64,000 nt of DNA from Prochlorococcus sp. AG-347-K20 (GTDB lineage: Bacteria; Cyanobacteriota; Cyanobacteriia; PCC-6307; Cyanobiaceae). Under the pieces are notes generated by a model that was given only the letters and a program-made list of their open reading frames with translations, was not told the DNA's origin and made no database searches. Where the stretch lies: positions 62,001 to 126,000 of the forward strand of contig QCCH01000004.1 in assembly GCA_003281315.1 (NCBI GenBank), read 5' to 3'. Within the stretch, counting starts at the first letter, position 1, and every line of letters begins with the position of its first letter. Below are positions 45,215 to 55,363 of the stretch, one piece after another. Position numbers and translations under genes: made by a program.

Positions 45215-46488
45215 TAGATTATTGATTTTTTACTTTGATATTTCAAGGCTAATAAGTGAACAGTAACCCCTAATATGCTTATTAAAATATACGATAATGA
45301 AGTACCTATTAATTCATATTTATATGTTAAGTAATATAAAACACTTACAGATATAATTGAATGAAAAATACAAGTCAAAAAATAAGCTTTGTATTTATTT
45401 TGTAATAAAATTACTGAAGAGGTCCAGAAAAATGTCCCTGATATTACGTTTGATATTGTAAGAGGAATAAGGAGTTTAAAAATTAATGAAGAGTATTCAA
45501 TAGTATTAAATTTAAATAATATTGATACTATTAGAGTTAATAGAATCCCTAAAAAGGCGAAATAAAGAAAAGTTCTCTTTGTTCGTTTTAAATAGTATTT
45601 AAATAATTCTTGTTTATTGATTGAAATAGCTTGTTCTGCCATTTCTTGAAAATAAGACCTACGAATTATCGAAATCAAATTATTCATAATTGAAAAAATT
45701 GTCTTCGTAAGTTTGAAAATGCCTACCAATTCCGCATTATAAAGATAAGCTATTGCTAACAAATCAAATTTTGCTGTAATACCAGAAAAAGTATCAACTA
45801 AATAAGTTGATTTTAATTGTGGCCATAAGTTTGGATTGTTATTTAATCTCCAAGGATAGATATATTTATAAGATCCAATATTTTCTTTTAGTTGAGATAA
45901 ATATTTTCTTATATAATTATTACCTAAGATTAAACTAATAAAACTGCTTAATAGATGACATGCAGCAATAGTAAGCATATTTAATTTTAATAAATATAAA
46001 AACAAAATTATAAAAATTGATCTGACTATTATTTCAATATTTAAAGATAAAATCAATTGTAATTTATCTAATTCATGCCTTGCTATGCCTGCCCAAATTG
46101 GGTTTAGACTATTAAAAATAATACTTAATCCAAAAAATAAAATTGTTAAAAAACTAAATTCAAATTTATTTAGATTAAAGACTATTATAAAACCTACAAA
46201 AAAAACCAGTGCTGAGCAAGTAAATATTGATTTCAATAATGAATTAATTGTTTCAAATTTAATTTTATTATCTTTTATTTGAACGATATTTCTATCAATT
46301 GCATCATTTATTCTAAATCCAAAAATTATAGATAAAATACCAAAAATAGATCTAATAGTAGCATATTCCCCTAGAAGTTCTATCCCTGAGAGTTTAGAAA
46401 TCAATAAGATAGATAATGCTGAAAATAAATTAGATATTAAAGAGCTAGTTAAGCTAGAAATAAAAATTATTTTTATACTTCTCTTCAA
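45214..46488 (-). CDS. Wzx-like oligosaccharide flippase
   Basis: A 424-residue protein with 12 or more membrane spans and the MATE/PST layout: LISKLSGIELLGEYATIRSIFGILSIIFGFRINDAID near 29-66 is the usual first conserved block, and LLAIAYLYNAELVGIFKLTKTIFSIMNNLI near 243-272 the central one. Wzx flips undecaprenyl-linked repeat units across the inner membrane. With the Wzy-, Wzz- and Wza-like proteins it completes a Wzx/Wzy-dependent route. It is the most upstream gene of the minus-strand run 38.3-46.5 kb and is divergent from the epimerase at 46683. Confidence 0.85.
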   Translation of the reverse strand: MKRSIKIIFISSLTSSLISNLFSALSILLISKLSGIELLGEYATIRSIFGILSIIFGFRINDAIDRNIVQIKDNKIKFETINSLLKSIFTCSALVFFVGFIIVFNLNKFEFSFLTILFFGLSIIFNSLNPIWAGIARHELDKLQLILSLNIEIIVRSIFIILFLYLLKLNMLTIAACHLLSSFISLILGNNYIRKYLSQLKENIGSYKYIYPWRLNNNPNLWPQLKSTYLVDTFSGITAKFDLLAIAYLYNAELVGIFKLTKTIFSIMNNLISIIRRSYFQEMAEQAISINKQELFKYYLKRTKRTFLYFAFLGILLTLIVSILFKFNTIEYSSLIFKLLIPLTISNVISGTFFWTSSVILLQNKYKAYFLTCIFHSIISVSVLYYLTYKYELIGTSLSYILISILGVTVHLLALKYQSKKSII

Positions 46489-46682
46489 ATCTAAAATTAC
46501 TTCATAATAAAATTATAGCTTAAGATATTTAAAGTAATATTTGATTTTTTTAAAGAAATTAATGATTAAACTACATTGAATTTTTACTATAAATGTATTT
46601 TTATTTTTATAAATTCATAAAATACTTTACTAATGAGACAATATATTTATTCATAATCAATTATTTGATATTAGACTTTTAA

Positions 46683-47717
46683 ATGGAATACAAAAAAAAT
46701 TGGATTGTAGTTACGGGAGCTTCAGGTTTTATAGGCGCTGGAGTTGTTTTAAAACTTCTTAAAATGGGTTATAAGGTTGTTGGTATTGATAATGAAAATT
46801 CCTATTATGATACAAAATTAAAAAAAGATAGAATTAAACACATCCTTTCCATATCAAATTCTCAAGATTCATGGCTTTACTTTAATTTTTCTATTGAAAA
46901 TAAACAATTACTGGAAAATATCTTTCATAAATATAATCCAGAAATTGTTATCAATTTAGCTGCACAAGCAGGAGTTAGATATTCGATCAAAAATCCAGAT
47001 TCTTATATAAATTCAAATATTATTGGATTTGCAAATATTTTGGAATGTTGCAGAAAATTTGAAATTAAGCATCTTATATATGCTTCAAGTAGCTCTGTTT
47101 ACGGAGGTAATATGAAATTTCCATATAAGGAGTCAGATCCAGTTGATCATCCTGTGAGTTTATATGCTGCAACTAAGAAATCGAATGAATTAATGGCTCA
47201 TTCATATAGTCACCTCTTCAATATTCCATGTACTGGGTTAAGGTTTTTTACCGTCTATGGACCTTGGGGAAGGCCAGATATGGCCCCTATGATATTTACT
47301 AAAGCGATTTTGAATTCAGAGCCATTAAAGGTATTTAACTTTGGAAAAATGAAGCGTGACTTTACTTATATTGATGATATAACTGAGGGTGTAATAAAGT
47401 GCATTTTTAATTTACCTAAAGTCGATAAAAATTTTGATAAATTAAAGCCAGATCCATCAAAATCTAATTCGGCGCCTTACAGGATTTTTAATATAGGTAA
47501 TAATAATCCTATAGAATTAATTTATTTTATTGGTTTATTAGAGGAAGCTTTAGGAAAAAAAGCAATAAAATGTTTTGAGCCAATGCAACCTGGTGATGTA
47601 AAAGAAACCTTTGCTGATATTGACTCTTTAAGTGATTGGATCGATTTCAAACCAAAAATTAATATTGAAGAAGGGATAGATTTATTTGTTGATTGGTATA
47701 AAAATTATTATTTTTAA
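46683..47717 (+). CDS. UDP-glucuronate 4-epimerase-like SDR
   Basis: A 344-residue extended SDR: NAD loop VTGASGFIGAGVVLKLLKMGYKVVGIDNEN near 10-39, SSSSVYGG near 138-145, catalytic YAATKKSNELMAHSY near 161-175 (YxxxK) and GLRFFTVYGPWGRPDMAPMIFTKAI near 186-210, which is diagnostic for the CapI/LpsL UDP-GlcA C4-epimerase group. It makes UDP-galacturonate, and its UDP-glucuronate would come from the dehydrogenase at 60867. It stands alone on the plus strand between divergent wzx and the convergent dehydratase, whose stop is 2 bp away. Confidence 0.88.
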   Translation: MEYKKNWIVVTGASGFIGAGVVLKLLKMGYKVVGIDNENSYYDTKLKKDRIKHILSISNSQDSWLYFNFSIENKQLLENIFHKYNPEIVINLAAQAGVRYSIKNPDSYINSNIIGFANILECCRKFEIKHLIYASSSSVYGGNMKFPYKESDPVDHPVSLYAATKKSNELMAHSYSHLFNIPCTGLRFFTVYGPWGRPDMAPMIFTKAILNSEPLKVFNFGKMKRDFTYIDDITEGVIKCIFNLPKVDKNFDKLKPDPSKSNSAPYRIFNIGNNNPIELIYFIGLLEEALGKKAIKCFEPMQPGDVKETFADIDSLSDWIDFKPKINIEEGIDLFVDWYKNYYF

Positions 47718-47719
47718 AA

Positions 47720-49624
47720 TCACATTTTATCTCCAATAAATTGAATTTCTTTACTGGGAATCCATTCTGGGACAATTTTTTTAAGTAATCTAATTGATTT
47801 TAGATGATCCCTATTCTTTAAACTTTCTTCAAGTTTTTCAAGATCCTTAATTAATTCTGGATAACTTATCTTTCTCTCATTTGCCTTAAATATTAGCTCA
47901 TTGCTTGTAGGCTCAGATTTAGAATCAATTAGAAGTTCTTCATATAATTTTTCTCCAGGTCTAAGACCAGTAATTTTAATTTCTATGTCTCCATTTTTAT
48001 TTTTATCATTTTTGACAGTTAATCCACATAATTTAATCATTTGCTCCGCTAATTCGTAAATTAAAACTGGTTTACCCATATCTAATAGAAATACTTCGCC
48101 TCCATCTGATAAATCGATAGAGTTTATTACAAGTTGTGCAGCTTCTGTGATCGTCATAAAATATCTTATTATTTTAGGATGAGTAAGAGTAATAGGACCT
48201 CCTTTATTTATTTGCTCTCTGAATAATGGAATTACAGATCCAGAGGAATTTAAAACATTTCCAAATCTAACCATAGAAAAATTTGTATAATTATTTTCTC
48301 TTTTTTCTTCACTCGAGTATGCTTGAACAATAAGTTCTGCAAGTCTTTTGGAGGCGCCCATTACATTTGTTGGTCTTACTGCTTTATCAGAGGAAATTAG
48401 GACTAAATTTGATGCTTTATATTTTTTAGCTGCTTCACATATCACTTTTGTTGAAAAAATATTATTTTGTAATCCTTGTAGAGAATTACTTTCTACTAGA
48501 GGAACATGTTTATATGCTGCAGCATGAAAAATTACATTTATTTTAAACTTTTTAAAAATTTCATCTATTAAGTTCTTATCGCAACAGTTACCAAGTATTG
48601 AAATCGTCTCGCAATTTAATTCTTGAGTTTTTATTAGTCTTTTAATATCTTTATCAATGGTGTATAGACTAATCTCACTCATATCTAACATAATCAAATT
48701 TGATGGATTTTGAAGGATGATCTGTCTGCATAACTCACTACCCACCGAACCCCCTGCTCCTGTAATTAAGATATTAGTTTTATTTAATTTTTTTATATGA
48801 AAATTCTTTTTACTTCTCTTTTCGTCTCTAGACAAAAGCGAATCAATATCTATTTTATTCAATCTCTTATTTTCTAGTTTCCCAGATAAAATATCATCAA
48901 TCGTGGGAACCTCTAATATTTCATCAATTCCTGTAGTTTTGATTTTATGAATTAATTTATTTCTTTGCGAAGAACTTATTGATGGGATTGCAATTAGAAC
49001 CTGATCAATACGATCCTTGTTTTTTTCTAAATATGATATTGGTCTGATTTTTATTCCAGATAAGCTTCTACCCCATAGACTTGGAGAGTCATCTATGAAA
49101 GTTGTAACAACATAATCTTTTCTAAGAATTATTGAGGCTGCTAATTGAGCTCCTGCTGAGCCCGCACCATAAATTGCAACTTTATTAGATTTAACAAATA
49201 ATCCCCTATTTTGATTAAGCAATATATCCTTTAAAATTACTCTATAAGCTGTTCCAAATGTTGACAATAGCCAAAAGTATAATACAAAGAATAATAAACT
49301 TGGTAATTCTTGGTTTTTAGATAGAAATAAAAAAAAAGTAAATCCTAAAAGTAGTAGATTTCTAAGGCATATGTCATAGATTATTTTGCTCTTATAATAT
49401 CTCGTAAGACTATTATATTGACCAGTTAATATGTACAAAATCCCTGCAAAAATTGTAATAATTATTCCTAAACTCAAAAAATTATTTTCAATTTTTAGTT
49501 CGTCATAGGAATATTTGTACAAAAGAGCATAAGTTGAAAAAACTATTATTAAATCAATTAATAATAAAAATACTCTTCTTATTTGCAAGTTATTAAAAAT
49601 GTATTTTATTGTATCTAACTTCAT
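47720..49624 (-). CDS. PglF/WbpM-type membrane-bound UDP-N-acetylglucosamine 4,6-dehydratase
   Basis: A 634-residue protein with four N-terminal spans (about 13-32, 47-66, 85-103, 108-128), a first Rossmann domain (VAIYGAGSAGAQLAASIIL near 148-166) and the catalytic SDR domain from about 285 (ILITGAGGSVGSELCRQIIL). The active-site block reads LISSDKAVRPTNVMGASKRLAELIV near 410-434: the Met-x-x-x-Lys replacement of YxxxK is the hallmark of PglF/WbpM/FlaA1-like dehydratases. The product, a UDP-4-keto-6-deoxy-HexNAc, can feed the reductase at 49758 and the WbpL-type transferase. Confidence 0.93.
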   Translation of the reverse strand: MKLDTIKYIFNNLQIRRVFLLLIDLIIVFSTYALLYKYSYDELKIENNFLSLGIIITIFAGILYILTGQYNSLTRYYKSKIIYDICLRNLLLLGFTFFLFLSKNQELPSLLFFVLYFWLLSTFGTAYRVILKDILLNQNRGLFVKSNKVAIYGAGSAGAQLAASIILRKDYVVTTFIDDSPSLWGRSLSGIKIRPISYLEKNKDRIDQVLIAIPSISSSQRNKLIHKIKTTGIDEILEVPTIDDILSGKLENKRLNKIDIDSLLSRDEKRSKKNFHIKKLNKTNILITGAGGSVGSELCRQIILQNPSNLIMLDMSEISLYTIDKDIKRLIKTQELNCETISILGNCCDKNLIDEIFKKFKINVIFHAAAYKHVPLVESNSLQGLQNNIFSTKVICEAAKKYKASNLVLISSDKAVRPTNVMGASKRLAELIVQAYSSEEKRENNYTNFSMVRFGNVLNSSGSVIPLFREQINKGGPITLTHPKIIRYFMTITEAAQLVINSIDLSDGGEVFLLDMGKPVLIYELAEQMIKLCGLTVKNDKNKNGDIEIKITGLRPGEKLYEELLIDSKSEPTSNELIFKANERKISYPELIKDLEKLEESLKNRDHLKSIRLLKKIVPEWIPSKEIQFIGDKM

Positions 49625-49757
49625 AATCCCAATTTAATTCAGGGAAACATTCTTTAAATAGTTTTATTATATATCTTAGTTGAATTAGAAAAAAAAATAA
49701 ATCTTAGTTAAGTAATAATTGAAAACAGTTTCTCCAGTAAGCAAAGAAATATAATTT

Positions 49758-50660
49758 CTAAAGTAAAAATTTTTTTATTTCCAAGAATTGACTTTTTAGG
49801 CTATCTTTTATTGATGCTAACTTATATTCAGGCATTAGCTTTTTTAAATCTGAATTATATATTTTGTCTTCTTTTATTCTTAATAGTTGTTCAGAGTTTA
49901 TAGGTAATTTTCTTTTTATATATCTCATTTTCTCTAAAACTTTTACCACGTAAATAAACATTTTTAAAGGTGGATAAAAAATTATTGCTTTTGAGGAGGT
50001 TGTTAATTCGATATTTTTGATTATCTCTCCTAAAGAGAGAGTATTAGAACCTGTTATATTGTAAAATCCGTTTTTCTTATTTTTTTCTTTTATTTGATTT
50101 AAGATAATATTTCCTAGATCTTTATAATATATTGGTTGATATTGCGACTTTAAAGCTATTTTGGGAATTAACAATACCCTATTTTTAATTATTCTCTTGA
50201 ATAATTTATTAAAATTTCTATCGTAATGACTGCCAAATATCAAAGAACTTCTTAGAACCGTAAAATTTTCATAATTATTTCTTAAATATGCCTCTGATCG
50301 TAAGTAAATATCTGAACATTCCTTGAATTGAGAGAAAACTCCAGTTGTACCAAGAATTAATAAATGCGGAGATATATTGTTGATTTTTATAGCCCTAATA
50401 ATATTAGGAGTGAATTTAATTTGCGCTAAATGCACAATAAGGTCTGGATGAAACTCATTTAGTAATTTTGATAAGAAACCTAAATCTTCAATATTTCCAA
50501 AATATATCTTGTTTGGTAAAAACCTTGCCCCCAAAGATTGACTTGAAAAATTAGTGTTTCTAACCACTGAACAAATATTATAGTTATTGTTCTCCAGTAA
50601 TAATGAATTTGCTATGTGGGAACCTACTAATCCTGACAAGCCTGTAAAAAGAATCTTCAT
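49758..50660 (-). CDS. atypical SDR, WbpK/FNR-like sugar-nucleotide reductase
   Basis: A 300-residue protein with the NAD loop LFTGLSGLVGSHIANSLLLENNNYNI near 4-29 and ILGTTGVFSQFK near 102-113. The usual YxxxK is absent: the position reads YLRSEAYLR. It has TVLRSSLIFGSHYDRNF near 133-149 and SQYQPIYYKDLG near 170. The same layout is seen in reductases paired with WbpM-type dehydratases, so it probably reduces a 4-keto sugar to FucNAc or QuiNAc. Its 5' end overlaps the 3' end of the upstream GT4 gene (50657) by 4 bp; the dehydratase is the next gene downstream. Confidence 0.72.
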   Translation of the reverse strand: MKILFTGLSGLVGSHIANSLLLENNNYNICSVVRNTNFSSQSLGARFLPNKIYFGNIEDLGFLSKLLNEFHPDLIVHLAQIKFTPNIIRAIKINNISPHLLILGTTGVFSQFKECSDIYLRSEAYLRNNYENFTVLRSSLIFGSHYDRNFNKLFKRIIKNRVLLIPKIALKSQYQPIYYKDLGNIILNQIKEKNKKNGFYNITGSNTLSLGEIIKNIELTTSSKAIIFYPPLKMFIYVVKVLEKMRYIKRKLPINSEQLLRIKEDKIYNSDLKKLMPEYKLASIKDSLKSQFLEIKKFLL

Positions 50661-51796
50661 TTATCTAATAAATTATTAATAATTTTTTTTGTTTTACTAT
50701 AGAAAACATCATATGAAAATAATTTCAAATACATAGAATAAGAATTAGCACCGAATTTTTGCTGTAATTTTTTTGAATTAATAAGTTTTTCTAAGCATAA
50801 AGTAAGTTGTTTCTCATCATTTGGTGGGATAATAAATCCATTGAAATTATTAATAACAGCTTCAGAGGAACCTCCAACGTCAGTAACAATTACTGGTAAA
50901 GATGCCCTCATCGCTTCAATTGTTGTGATCGGAAATCCTTCCCAATTACTTGTCAATACAAAAATATCATAGTTTTTATAAAGCTCATCGACTTCTGAAT
51001 TGAATCCAAGAAATTTAATATTGTTTTCAAGCCCTAAATAATTGACGTAGTTTTTAATTTTATTAAAAAGAGGCCCTTCTCCAGCAAAATGCAATTCCCA
51101 ATTATCTAAGTTTTTTATATTTTTAAGACTTTTAATAAGAAGCATGTGATTTTTTTGTTTATCGAATCTTGCAACCATTAAAATCTTTGATTTTTTCTTA
51201 TTTTTTCTAATTTTTTTTAATGATGATTTTTTTTCGGGCACTGAATTATGTATGATAGATGTCTTGCTTATTGGAAAATTTAAATTTTTAGAAACTTGAT
51301 AATCATAGTTTGAAACGCAAATAATACTTCCAGTTAATTTGTAAAGTAATAACTCTAAGAAAATAAAGCATCTTTTTTTAATACCTTTATAGGAATAAAA
51401 GGACCAACCATGAACAGTAAATATTACCTTTGTTTTAGATATTATTCCAATAATTCTTGAAAGAACTCCACATTTACTTGAATGTGCATATAAAAGTTCG
51501 GCTTTATTTTTTTTAAGATATAAAAAAATCCATAAAAAAGCTGAAATATCTTTCTTTATTGAGATTTCTCTTTGTAAGAAAGGGCAAATAGCAAATTGTA
51601 TTTTATTATTTTTTAATTCTTTGAGGAAAACTCTCTCTTTACTATCTCCAGTTATAACCTGACATCTAAATCCGTCCTGATTAAGTTTTTTTGCTAAATC
51701 TAATACATGCCTTTGTACTCCTCCAAGAGTGTCTGATCTTGTGACTAGAAATAAAATATTTTTTAATTTATCTTTTTTTTTTATCATTAATAACAA
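50657..51796 (-). CDS. glycosyltransferase family 4 protein
   Basis: A 379-residue GT4: N-terminal LVTRSDTLGGVQRHVLDLAKKL near 17-38 (the G-G-x-x-x-x acceptor loop), AHSSKCGVLSRIIG near 105, and donor domain SKILMVARFDKQKNHMLLIKSL near 204-225, HFAGEGPLFNKIK near 235, YDIFVLTSNWEGFPITTIEAMRASLPVIVTDVGGSSE near 273-309 with the E-x7-E donor motif. It overlaps both the SDR gene (4 bp) and the upstream GT gene (10 bp), so it is part of one transcript. The sugar is unknown. Confidence 0.9.
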   Translation of the reverse strand: MLLMIKKKDKLKNILFLVTRSDTLGGVQRHVLDLAKKLNQDGFRCQVITGDSKERVFLKELKNNKIQFAICPFLQREISIKKDISAFLWIFLYLKKNKAELLYAHSSKCGVLSRIIGIISKTKVIFTVHGWSFYSYKGIKKRCFIFLELLLYKLTGSIICVSNYDYQVSKNLNFPISKTSIIHNSVPEKKSSLKKIRKNKKKSKILMVARFDKQKNHMLLIKSLKNIKNLDNWELHFAGEGPLFNKIKNYVNYLGLENNIKFLGFNSEVDELYKNYDIFVLTSNWEGFPITTIEAMRASLPVIVTDVGGSSEAVINNFNGFIIPPNDEKQLTLCLEKLINSKKLQQKFGANSYSMYLKLFSYDVFYSKTKKIINNLLDK

Positions 51797-52851
51797 TTAG
51801 AAGATAATTTTTGGATGCTTTCAATCCATTGATTAACATCATTGCTGTATTTTAGAAGGATACATCTTTTATGACCATGTAATGCTTCAGGAATTCCTCC
51901 TCGTTTAAATGCTATTACTGGTATATCCAAAATATTACATTCTTTAGCTACCCTACAATATGCTTCTTCCCAGAAGGATGGAATAATAACAATTGTATTT
52001 TTGTTTATTAATTTGAAAAATTGGCCCCATGGATAATAAAAAATATTATTTCTTTCAGAGTAGTTTAACTTAAAGTGTTTTCTTGAAATACAAATGTTTT
52101 CATAATTTAATCCGTGATATTCTATTTTCCTCATAGTTTTTGAAATTTTTTTAAAGATGCTTATACCTTTACATTCATCATTACCAACCATTATTAATCT
52201 GATATTTGGCTCTTTTGGATATTTTTTTAGATTAACTTTTTCATTAATTGCTTGTGGTTTTGGGAGATAAATTTTTATCTTATCTTTTTTGAGTCCTAAT
52301 TTTTTACTTGCAAGATTTTGCATAAATTGAGAATTTACTGCAAATTCTTTTTTACTAGATATATATTTTAGAAGTAATTTTTTAAATAACAAAGACGGTA
52401 TAAAGTCTATTATTGATTTGACAATTCTTTTTATTTTTAAAAAATTAAATCCATATATTGGTGTAATTGATAAATCATTTGGAGATCTTGCGACAAAAAT
52501 GCATTTACATTTTAATTCTAATAATACAGGAACTGATTCGATGCCTACTCCAATAGCAATATCTTCCTCTTTGATGAATTGAAGTTCTTTAATTATGTTT
52601 TTTCGTTGAAACTTATGATAAAAATAGGGAGCATAATATACTGAGAATAACGATAAGAATTTGTATTTAGGATAATTTATAGTTTTGAATTCTTTATGGT
52701 TTTGAATTTTATTGCCTCTAAAATTATCAATATCAGATAATCTAATATTTATTGATGAGTTTTGAGAAAAGCTTTTCGCAAGTTCATTACTACTTAATTC
52801 GGCTCCCCCTACATTACTTCCTACATATTTTCCTATTACGTATGTATTCAT
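51787..52851 (-). CDS. glycosyltransferase, GT-B type
   Basis: A 354-residue GT-B protein. The N-terminus has GKYVGSNVGGAELSSNELAKSF near 7-28, the acceptor-side glycine loop. The C-terminal half has RLIMVGNDECKGISIFKKISK near 218, TIVIIPSFWEEAYCRVAKECNILDIPVIAFKRGGIPEAL near 285-323, which carries the W-E-E-A-x-x-R-V-x-x-E donor motif common to GT4 enzymes. It overlaps the downstream GT4 by 10 bp. Acceptor and donor are unknown. Confidence 0.82.
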   Translation of the reverse strand: MNTYVIGKYVGSNVGGAELSSNELAKSFSQNSSINIRLSDIDNFRGNKIQNHKEFKTINYPKYKFLSLFSVYYAPYFYHKFQRKNIIKELQFIKEEDIAIGVGIESVPVLLELKCKCIFVARSPNDLSITPIYGFNFLKIKRIVKSIIDFIPSLLFKKLLLKYISSKKEFAVNSQFMQNLASKKLGLKKDKIKIYLPKPQAINEKVNLKKYPKEPNIRLIMVGNDECKGISIFKKISKTMRKIEYHGLNYENICISRKHFKLNYSERNNIFYYPWGQFFKLINKNTIVIIPSFWEEAYCRVAKECNILDIPVIAFKRGGIPEALHGHKRCILLKYSNDVNQWIESIQKLSSNCY

Positions 52852-52894
52852 ATGATTAAATTAAATTAAATTTGATTGAAAGTTTTTATTCAAT

Positions 52895-54007
52895 TTAAGA
52901 ATCTCCACTTTTTAAAAAGTGATCAATGGCAATGCATAAAGAATGAATATAAAATTGATGAATATCCTGAGTTATACATGTTCTGTTGGAAGAATCATTA
53001 ATTGAAAAATCAGAATATTTTTGAAGCTTGCTTTTTTGAGAACCAATAAATAAAAAAGTTGTAATATTATTTTTACTAGCAAAATCCGCTAGTTGTATTA
53101 TATTTTTGCTGGACCCAGAGGTACTAAATAAAATTAAAATTATTGGTATATTTAATTTCACAAAGCTTGAAAAAGGTTTAATAAATACATCTTCATAAGA
53201 GTAATCATTTGCTCCCGCAGTCAAGGAACATGAATTAGAAGTTAGTGAAATAGAGGCTAGTGAATCTCTCTCGTTTTCAAATCTAATTTGTAATTCAGCC
53301 GTAAGATGTTCGGAATGTGCCGATGAACCTCCATTACCAGCAGTTATTATCAATCCTCCTTTTTTACTGCAATCAACTATTTTATTGGCCATCTTGATAA
53401 TATTTTCATCATTGCTTTTTTTTGTGTTTATTATTTCTTCTATATGTTTATTCCTGTATTCATTAATTTTCAATTTCAAAAAATAATAATTTGAGAATTT
53501 GCTTAAATCATCAAAGAAAAGTTGGTGATTTAAAAATTTTTGGGATTCACGACCTTTACCTGTTCCTACTAGAGCAAATTGGATATTTGATTTAATTGCA
53601 GCTTCATAGTCAGAGATAGAATCTCCTACAAAAATAAAATCATAATTTGGATATAGGACTTTTATTTTCTCTATTAAACCTGTTTTTGGTTTTCTGCAGT
53701 CACAATTTTCTTCAGGAGCATGCGTGCAGCAGAAAAAATTTTCAATAGACATTCCATTTTCTTCGAAAATCTTTTTTATAAAACTATTAATATGATTTAA
53801 TTTATCCATTGAGATGATACCTCGTCCTACATTAGCTTGATTTGAAGCTATAAAAAAACGAATACCTAAGTCATAAATTTTTTTTAAAGATTTAATATGA
53901 CTTTCATAAATTTCAAGTTGTGCAACATCCTGAACTCCTTTATCAAGATCTTTATTCAGAACCCCATCTCGATCAAAAATAATTATTGTCTTAAGTTTAT
54001 TTTTCAT
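52895..54007 (-). CDS. gmhB-gmhA: GmhB-GmhA fusion: D,D-heptose 1,7-bisphosphate phosphatase + sedoheptulose-7-phosphate isomerase
   Basis: A 370-residue protein joining two heptose enzymes. Residues 1-175 are the HAD phosphatase GmhB: DRDGVLN near 12-18, SNQANVGRG near 55-63, the zinc-binding CCTHAPEENCDCRKPKTG near 88-105 and VGDSISDYEAA near 119. Residues about 180-370 are the SIS-fold isomerase GmhA: AGNGGSSAHSEHLTAEL near 223-239 and LFSTSGSSKNI near 285-295. Both active sites look intact. Gmh enzymes act before and after the HldE kinase; HldE is encoded at 56207. The next minus-strand gene upstream is a GT whose stop is 1 bp away. Confidence 0.93.
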   Translation of the reverse strand: MKNKLKTIIIFDRDGVLNKDLDKGVQDVAQLEIYESHIKSLKKIYDLGIRFFIASNQANVGRGIISMDKLNHINSFIKKIFEENGMSIENFFCCTHAPEENCDCRKPKTGLIEKIKVLYPNYDFIFVGDSISDYEAAIKSNIQFALVGTGKGRESQKFLNHQLFFDDLSKFSNYYFLKLKINEYRNKHIEEIINTKKSNDENIIKMANKIVDCSKKGGLIITAGNGGSSAHSEHLTAELQIRFENERDSLASISLTSNSCSLTAGANDYSYEDVFIKPFSSFVKLNIPIILILFSTSGSSKNIIQLADFASKNNITTFLFIGSQKSKLQKYSDFSINDSSNRTCITQDIHQFYIHSLCIAIDHFLKSGDS

Positions 54008-54008
54008 A

Positions 54009-55163
54009 TTATTTAAAAATAGAACAGATTTGGTTTTGATAACTTTCTTTGTTTAATTCTTCTATGTATATTTCTTCACTCATCTTATGCCATTTATCCA
54101 ATTTTTTAGCAGATTCCTTTAATGCAGTTAAAATATGTTTTTTTTCTGGAGACTTTATATTAAAAAAATTATTTTTAGATGATTTTTTTTGTAGTCCCTC
54201 AGTTAGAAGAGTTGTAATAGGAACGCAACCAAAAGATTTTGCTTCTGCAAGTGCTTTTGGATAACCTTCTTGAAAGGAGGCTAGTAAGAAAAAATGAGAT
54301 TTTGCATAAATATTTTTTGGATCTATGAAACCTAGATACTCTATATTTGTTCCTAATGGGATATCAATATTCTCATTATTTTTACCTAATAATTTCAAAT
54401 TAAAGCAATAATTTTTAATATTAATATTTGCCCAAATAAAAAAATCAGCCCATGCTTCTATTGTAGGGATAATCCCTTTCCTAGATGATAAATTACCAAC
54501 AAAAACATAGTTTATTTGCTTTTCTTTATTAATAATTAATTCCTTTTTTTTAAGTAGAAATTTAATTGAATAAATAGGTTCAACAGTGTATTGACACAAG
54601 TGAGATTTGGTTTTTGGAGATATATTTTTTATAAGGCTTTGACTAATTTGATTAGTACAAATAACATGATCTGAGTTTTTAATAGAAGCTTGCTCTAAAT
54701 TATCAATTGACTTTCTATACTTAAGATTATTATTAGAAAATAATTCATAGTCAACTAATTTATAATTTTCAAGAGTTATTGGAATATCAGTAATTGTAAT
54801 AATATCCCTTTTTCTGAAGAACTTTAAAATATTAGGCATATATTCAAAACAAATTACTATATCAATTTCTGAAAAATCGTAAAAAAATAAAAATAAAAAT
54901 GTTGAGACTTCAAATATAGAACTATCAATTAATCTATGATTAAAATTAATTAAGTGTAGTCGAGTGAAATTTAAACCTCTTCCGATAAGTTCAAAAAATG
55001 GGAAATGAAATATTCTTTTATTTGATAACTTTGAACCTCTTGCGTAACAAAATACTTTATGGTTATCTTCCTCAAGAGCCCCTAAAATTTTACCAACTCT
55101 AACTCCAATATTACCAGGTTTATTTATTGAGGTATTAGCTAATATTAATATATTCAACTTCAT
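54009..55163 (-). CDS. glycosyltransferase, GT4-like
   Basis: A 384-residue GT-B protein. The N-terminus reads LNILILANTSINKPGNIGVRVGKILGALEE near 3-32. The donor domain has NYVFVGNLSSRKGIIPTIEAWADF near 216-239, LGFIDPKNIYAKSHFFLLASFQEGYPKALAEAKSFGCVPITT near 280-320 with the E-G-x-P-x-x-x-x-E-A donor motif. It is the first gene of the run that continues with gmhBA, separated from it by 1 bp. The location suggests, but does not prove, a heptose or neighbouring sugar transfer. Confidence 0.82.
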   Translation of the reverse strand: MKLNILILANTSINKPGNIGVRVGKILGALEEDNHKVFCYARGSKLSNKRIFHFPFFELIGRGLNFTRLHLINFNHRLIDSSIFEVSTFLFLFFYDFSEIDIVICFEYMPNILKFFRKRDIITITDIPITLENYKLVDYELFSNNNLKYRKSIDNLEQASIKNSDHVICTNQISQSLIKNISPKTKSHLCQYTVEPIYSIKFLLKKKELIINKEKQINYVFVGNLSSRKGIIPTIEAWADFFIWANINIKNYCFNLKLLGKNNENIDIPLGTNIEYLGFIDPKNIYAKSHFFLLASFQEGYPKALAEAKSFGCVPITTLLTEGLQKKSSKNNFFNIKSPEKKHILTALKESAKKLDKWHKMSEEIYIEELNKESYQNQICSIFK

Positions 55164-55363
55164 CTATAAGTAATCAATTTATATTAACATAGACTAATAT
55201 TTAAGGAAATTAGTAAATTCTAAAAATATATTTTTCAATTTTTTAATTGTATTAATTTTTAATATAGTATTTTTTTTTAAGTAACTAATATTGCCAGAAT
55301 AATTTAAAAATATTTACTAAAAGATCTTTTTCTTAGATTGAATAAGTGACATTAAAATTTTGA

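Noticed and set aside
49758..50660. SDR without YxxxK looked like a dead enzyme
   Set aside because: The missing Tyr-x-x-x-Lys is shared by the atypical SDR reductases that pair with WbpM-type dehydratases, so it is likely a family trait, not decay.
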